Below are positions 60,902 to 64,000 of a stretch of DNA of 64,000 bases, one piece after another. Location of the stretch: assembly GCA_964036195.1 (NCBI GenBank), contig OZ038458.1, positions 10,429,832 to 10,493,831 of the forward strand, written 5' to 3'. The DNA comes from Sphaerolaimus hirsutus. Lineage: Eukaryota > Nematoda > Chromadorea > Monhysterida > Sphaerolaimidae. Made by a program: the position numbers and the translations under genes. Below the pieces are notes generated by a model, which was given only the letters and a program-made list of their open reading frames with translations, made no database searches and was not told the DNA's origin. Positions within the stretch are counted from its first letter, which is position 1, and each line of letters starts with the position of its first letter.

Positions 60902-61735
60902 TAGGTAGTGTGTATAGAGTCAATCACTACAACTAAAATACCTACAAGTGTCCATCAATCAACACTGCAAACTTTTCGCTGCATTCTTATATTTACATAT
61001 TTTTAACCTTACCGGATCCCTTATTTTGATGATCTTCCAATCCATAAAAATAAAATTAATATAATTTCCTGTAGATTGCTTCATTTTCACCCTTTCATTT
61101 TTCTGTTGTTTTTTTGCACTGCGCTGCGTGATGTCTCCCTGCCTACGCCGTTTCTCTCGCTCATTTATGGTTCAGCGGCGGGTTGCCGAAAAAAAGCGAT
61201 AATAAGCGGCTGCTTATGTCACTGTAAACCGCACGTTCACGTCATGTGCTCTGCTGACGCCCATACATTGACCTCATATGGCAATTTTTTCCCGCAAATA
61301 CAATTTTTTATTTGTTTGAGTTTTTCCAAAAACCTTGCTTGCTTGTTTGCACGTGATAATTTATATATTTATGTGCGTAACCACATTTTTGATTTCAATA
61401 CGAACAGGTCGATGGTACCACTTGATTTTTTTGTCATGAATGTCGTAAAAATCGTTACAACTTGCATTTTCTCAATTTGCCGAATATGCAACTGTCGCCA
61501 AAATTGACAAGTATGCAGTTAGCCCGATTTTGCCCGATTACGGTAGGAGCCCGCGATAAGTTGCAAATTGCCGCACAAGTTTCATTGTTGGCGGCCACCT
61601 GTTGCAGGGTTAAAGTTCTCACTGTTTGCCCGCCGCCCTGCCGCATCAATCACATTCTTGCTACATGCTGCCACTGAAACAAAGAGACCATGTTGGCGGC
61701 ATTTGTTCATGTAAGCTGCACTTTTTACACGGTGA

Positions 61736-62213
61736 CACAGTTGTTAAAATGTACGAACATTTACTTGAAAAATAGGCGTACGCGAGTACACGTTAAATAC
61801 ATTTACATATACTTTTTCACAAAGTAATGTACTTAGTTTTACGCGTACATTTTAAAAGTATACGCGTACAGAGAAAATGTGTTTTTTGTTGCTAAAATCG
61901 CAATTTTCTGTTGCTAATGAGACAATTTTGAAGAAATCATATAATTTTTCTAAAAAATATTAAATGATCACTATAAACGACATATATTGTGTCTTCCATT
62001 GTAAAACTCACCCTCACAGGTGAAAATTTGTGTAAAAATACGTTTTCCAGGGGAAAGTACTCACTTTTACATTTTCCTGGGGAAAAAAGTATTTTACTCA
62101 CATTTACGCATGAGTAAGAGTGAAAAAAAAATATTTTACATTTTCTATAGATTCTGGTGAGTAAAAATAAAATACTTACATTTGAAAAAAGTTCAGGAAT
62201 TCTAACAACTCTG
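61736..62213. mobile_element. hAT-like MITE, GTAAATAC/TACGCG array family
   Basis: TIR CACAGTTGTTAAAAT / ATTCTAACAACTCTG; perfect TSD CACGGTGA at 61728-61735 and 62214-62221. Confidence 0.85.
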
Positions 62214-62221
62214 CACGGTGA

Positions 62222-64000
62222 GCCTTTACTGTTGTTGTGCGTCTAAAATGTTGTTTGTTTTTGTTGTTGTATTCTTCCGTTCGATATTTTTTAGACAGTG
62301 CAACATTCGTCGTAATGTAAAACAACATACCTATTTGAATTTTGTAAAAGGAGGTACATAGTGGTGGAAAAACGCGGGGATAAATCAATTATTTACCGTT
62401 TTGCAAGCCCCGGCACCTAATTTATTCAGCCCGAATTTAAGTAACGATAGCAAAGCGTGTGTAAGTTTTTCCTGTTCTTTGAATTTGAATCACGCAAATG
62501 AATTACGGATTTTCCCAACATTTTTTTTCGAAATTTTTAAAAACATATTTCTAATTGTCGATTTTTTTTCTGCTTAATTCATTTTTGAATACTGAAGGTA
62601 CTTTTCAATTTAAAAAATTCTGAGAGAACACTTGAATCTATTTTTCGAATTTTTATTGAAAATAATCGATGTTAGGTGTTTTTTCGCGTTGTGGAATAAA
62701 AATCAGATTTTTATTTGCCATCGTTAATGCAGGCAAATACCACCACCCTTGGTGCAACGTTATCCTTTTCCACCGCTGGTTGCGGTGACTGGGCGGCCTA
62801 ACTGCAGTGCATTGCGCATTGTGCGCTTTCCATTGATGAATTAGTGGACATTGGCGCTATACTTGGCACAGCGTGCGGTGTATGGCGACAGAAATATGGC
62901 GGCATCGCCCTTTGATTTATCGCCCTGCCCCGGCTTTTATGTAACTTGCGCGCCGCCGAGTCTGGCCCGTTCACAAAAGAAAATGGTGTCAGCTTGCGTA
63001 GCCCGCCACCCGCAGTGGTTCCTTTTCATCATACTTATGCATTTCAAATAAACACATTGCGCGACCATAACGCGTGCACCTGTTACTACGTGTGATACTT
63101 TTGTCGCCTAGTTCATGTAAAAGGCTCCCAAAAGATATCGTCGCCGAAAATCACAAATCTAGTGCCCTGCAAAACAGCGATGCGTTGCACCGCGATAGTC
63201 GAGGCTGCCTTTGCGTCACAGTTGCAAGTTTGGCGGGGCGCGGCGGCAGCCGCCGCCCAAGTTTTCGGTCTGGCGCGCGAATGAATGAGTAGCGTCATTA
63301 CGGTTGTCGCCCAAACCGCAGTGCGCCGGCCGACTGAATGGGTGCTTTTGTTTCGGTGGCGAGTGGACTTTCCGGTGACGATTGTGGCTGTGCCTCGTCT
63401 GCCGGCTGTGTTCATTGTCCATAATGTACGCGTGCGCGACACTCTTTGCTAATTGGCATACAAATCGCTGGCAATTATAAGGTAATTATCAGCACCAGTC
63501 TGCCCTGCTCACCGATGTGCCTCTCTGTTTTATGCGATAATTCAAATTTGGCGCGATTGTGTCGCCACGAAGCCGAGCATCCGGGAGCCAGAACGGCTCC
63601 CCGCACATGATCTGGACACATAATTTATGATCAGGGCGAAATATGTAAAGTGCCTGCGGAAGCGGAACTATGGGAAAGTTATGCCAGCCGCCTGACAACT
63701 GTTGCGTTTTTGCCCCCTTTGTGGTCAAATTCTACATAACTTTATCGCTTTCAGCGGTTTTTCATTCTCGACGTTAAGGGTGTTCAGTCAGTTTTTCTCC
63801 CCATCGGCTATCATTAGTCCCAGATCAATTCCGGCTTTTTACCTGATTTACGGCACTTTTGTGGCATAAAATAAGTCTGCGCGAATGTCGCGCAAAACTG
63901 TGTCGCACAACTTGCTTCACGTGTTTGTCGTGCACGAATCTTTCCGACACTATCAACTACATGACCGCCAAAATGGGGTTGGGATCATAAATCTAGTCAA
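62222..64000. other. Right end of the window, no gene called
   Basis: From about 62800 the sequence becomes richer in GC and CpG (for example 63200-63450), which could be a promoter or first-exon region of a gene beyond the window. No frame shows a recognisable domain or a clear splice chain. Confidence 0.3.

Noticed and set aside
61076-61507. 143-codon plus-strand frame
   Set aside because: AT-rich, Phe/Cys/His-rich composition, no domain, and it differs from the GC-rich codon use of real exons here.
1-64000. tRNA, rRNA or intact transposase genes
   Set aside because: I looked for tRNA B-box-like and transposase-like stretches on both strands and saw none I could support; the GGTTCAAAC and GGTTCGAAC strings are TIR tips.

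Overview
The window is nuclear DNA of an invertebrate animal. I infer this from multi-exon genes with GT-AG introns, typically metazoan protein families and a dense population of small inverted-repeat DNA transposons. I cannot place it more precisely. Exons are GC-rich and introns AT-rich. Basal introns are about 60-100 bp, and most longer ones are expanded by an identifiable terminal-inverted-repeat (TIR) insert. Splice phases agree at every junction I modelled, and every modelled CDS is a whole number of codons.

Layout, left to right. 850-7492 (-): ASH2L, a subunit of the COMPASS/MLL histone H3K4 methyltransferase, 11 exons, 619 aa. 8134-10611 (-): SYAP1-like BSD-domain protein, 6 exons, 372 aa. 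13011-27378 (-): OCRL/INPP5B-type inositol polyphosphate 5-phosphatase with ASH and RhoGAP-like domains, 12 exons, 731 aa. Its 6.8-kb third intron carries an opposite-strand three-exon gene (19748-23208, +, 330 aa) that I do not recognise. 29326-34517 (-): hnRNP F/H-type protein with three quasi-RRMs, 9 exons, 443 aa. 35011-48699 (+): RRP12, a ribosome-biogenesis HEAT-repeat protein, 23 exons, 1389 aa, divergent from the hnRNP gene across a 493-bp shared promoter. 51967-56943 (+): SLC10-family transporter with a long extracellular N-terminus, 8 exons, 541 aa. 57.6-64 kb has no gene I can support. The genes are unrelated housekeeping functions; nothing suggests an operon or a pathway cluster.

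The most striking content is the transposon landscape. At least 16 elements have hAT-like 8-bp target-site duplications (TSDs), ten perfect with TAGGGT-type or CAGGG-type ends. They fall into families that each carry their own short, mostly self-complementary internal array: GGGATC, GGGACC, GATATC, CGGTTC, GGAAAACGGAAA, TTTAAACG, GGCGCC, AGCTATCTATC, TTCGCACA or GTAAATAC. TA-flanked palindromic elements with CCGTATT ends form a second large group. Elements nest in each other up to three deep: in the intron of the gene that itself lies in the OCRL intron, in RRP12 intron 9, and in SLC10 intron 5. One hAT-like element sits in the last coding exon of the SLC10 gene and supplies its C-terminal residues and stop codon. 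One 190-bp OCRL intron is almost entirely a TIR element whose ends overlap both splice sites, so it is a candidate introner. No intact transposase gene is visible.
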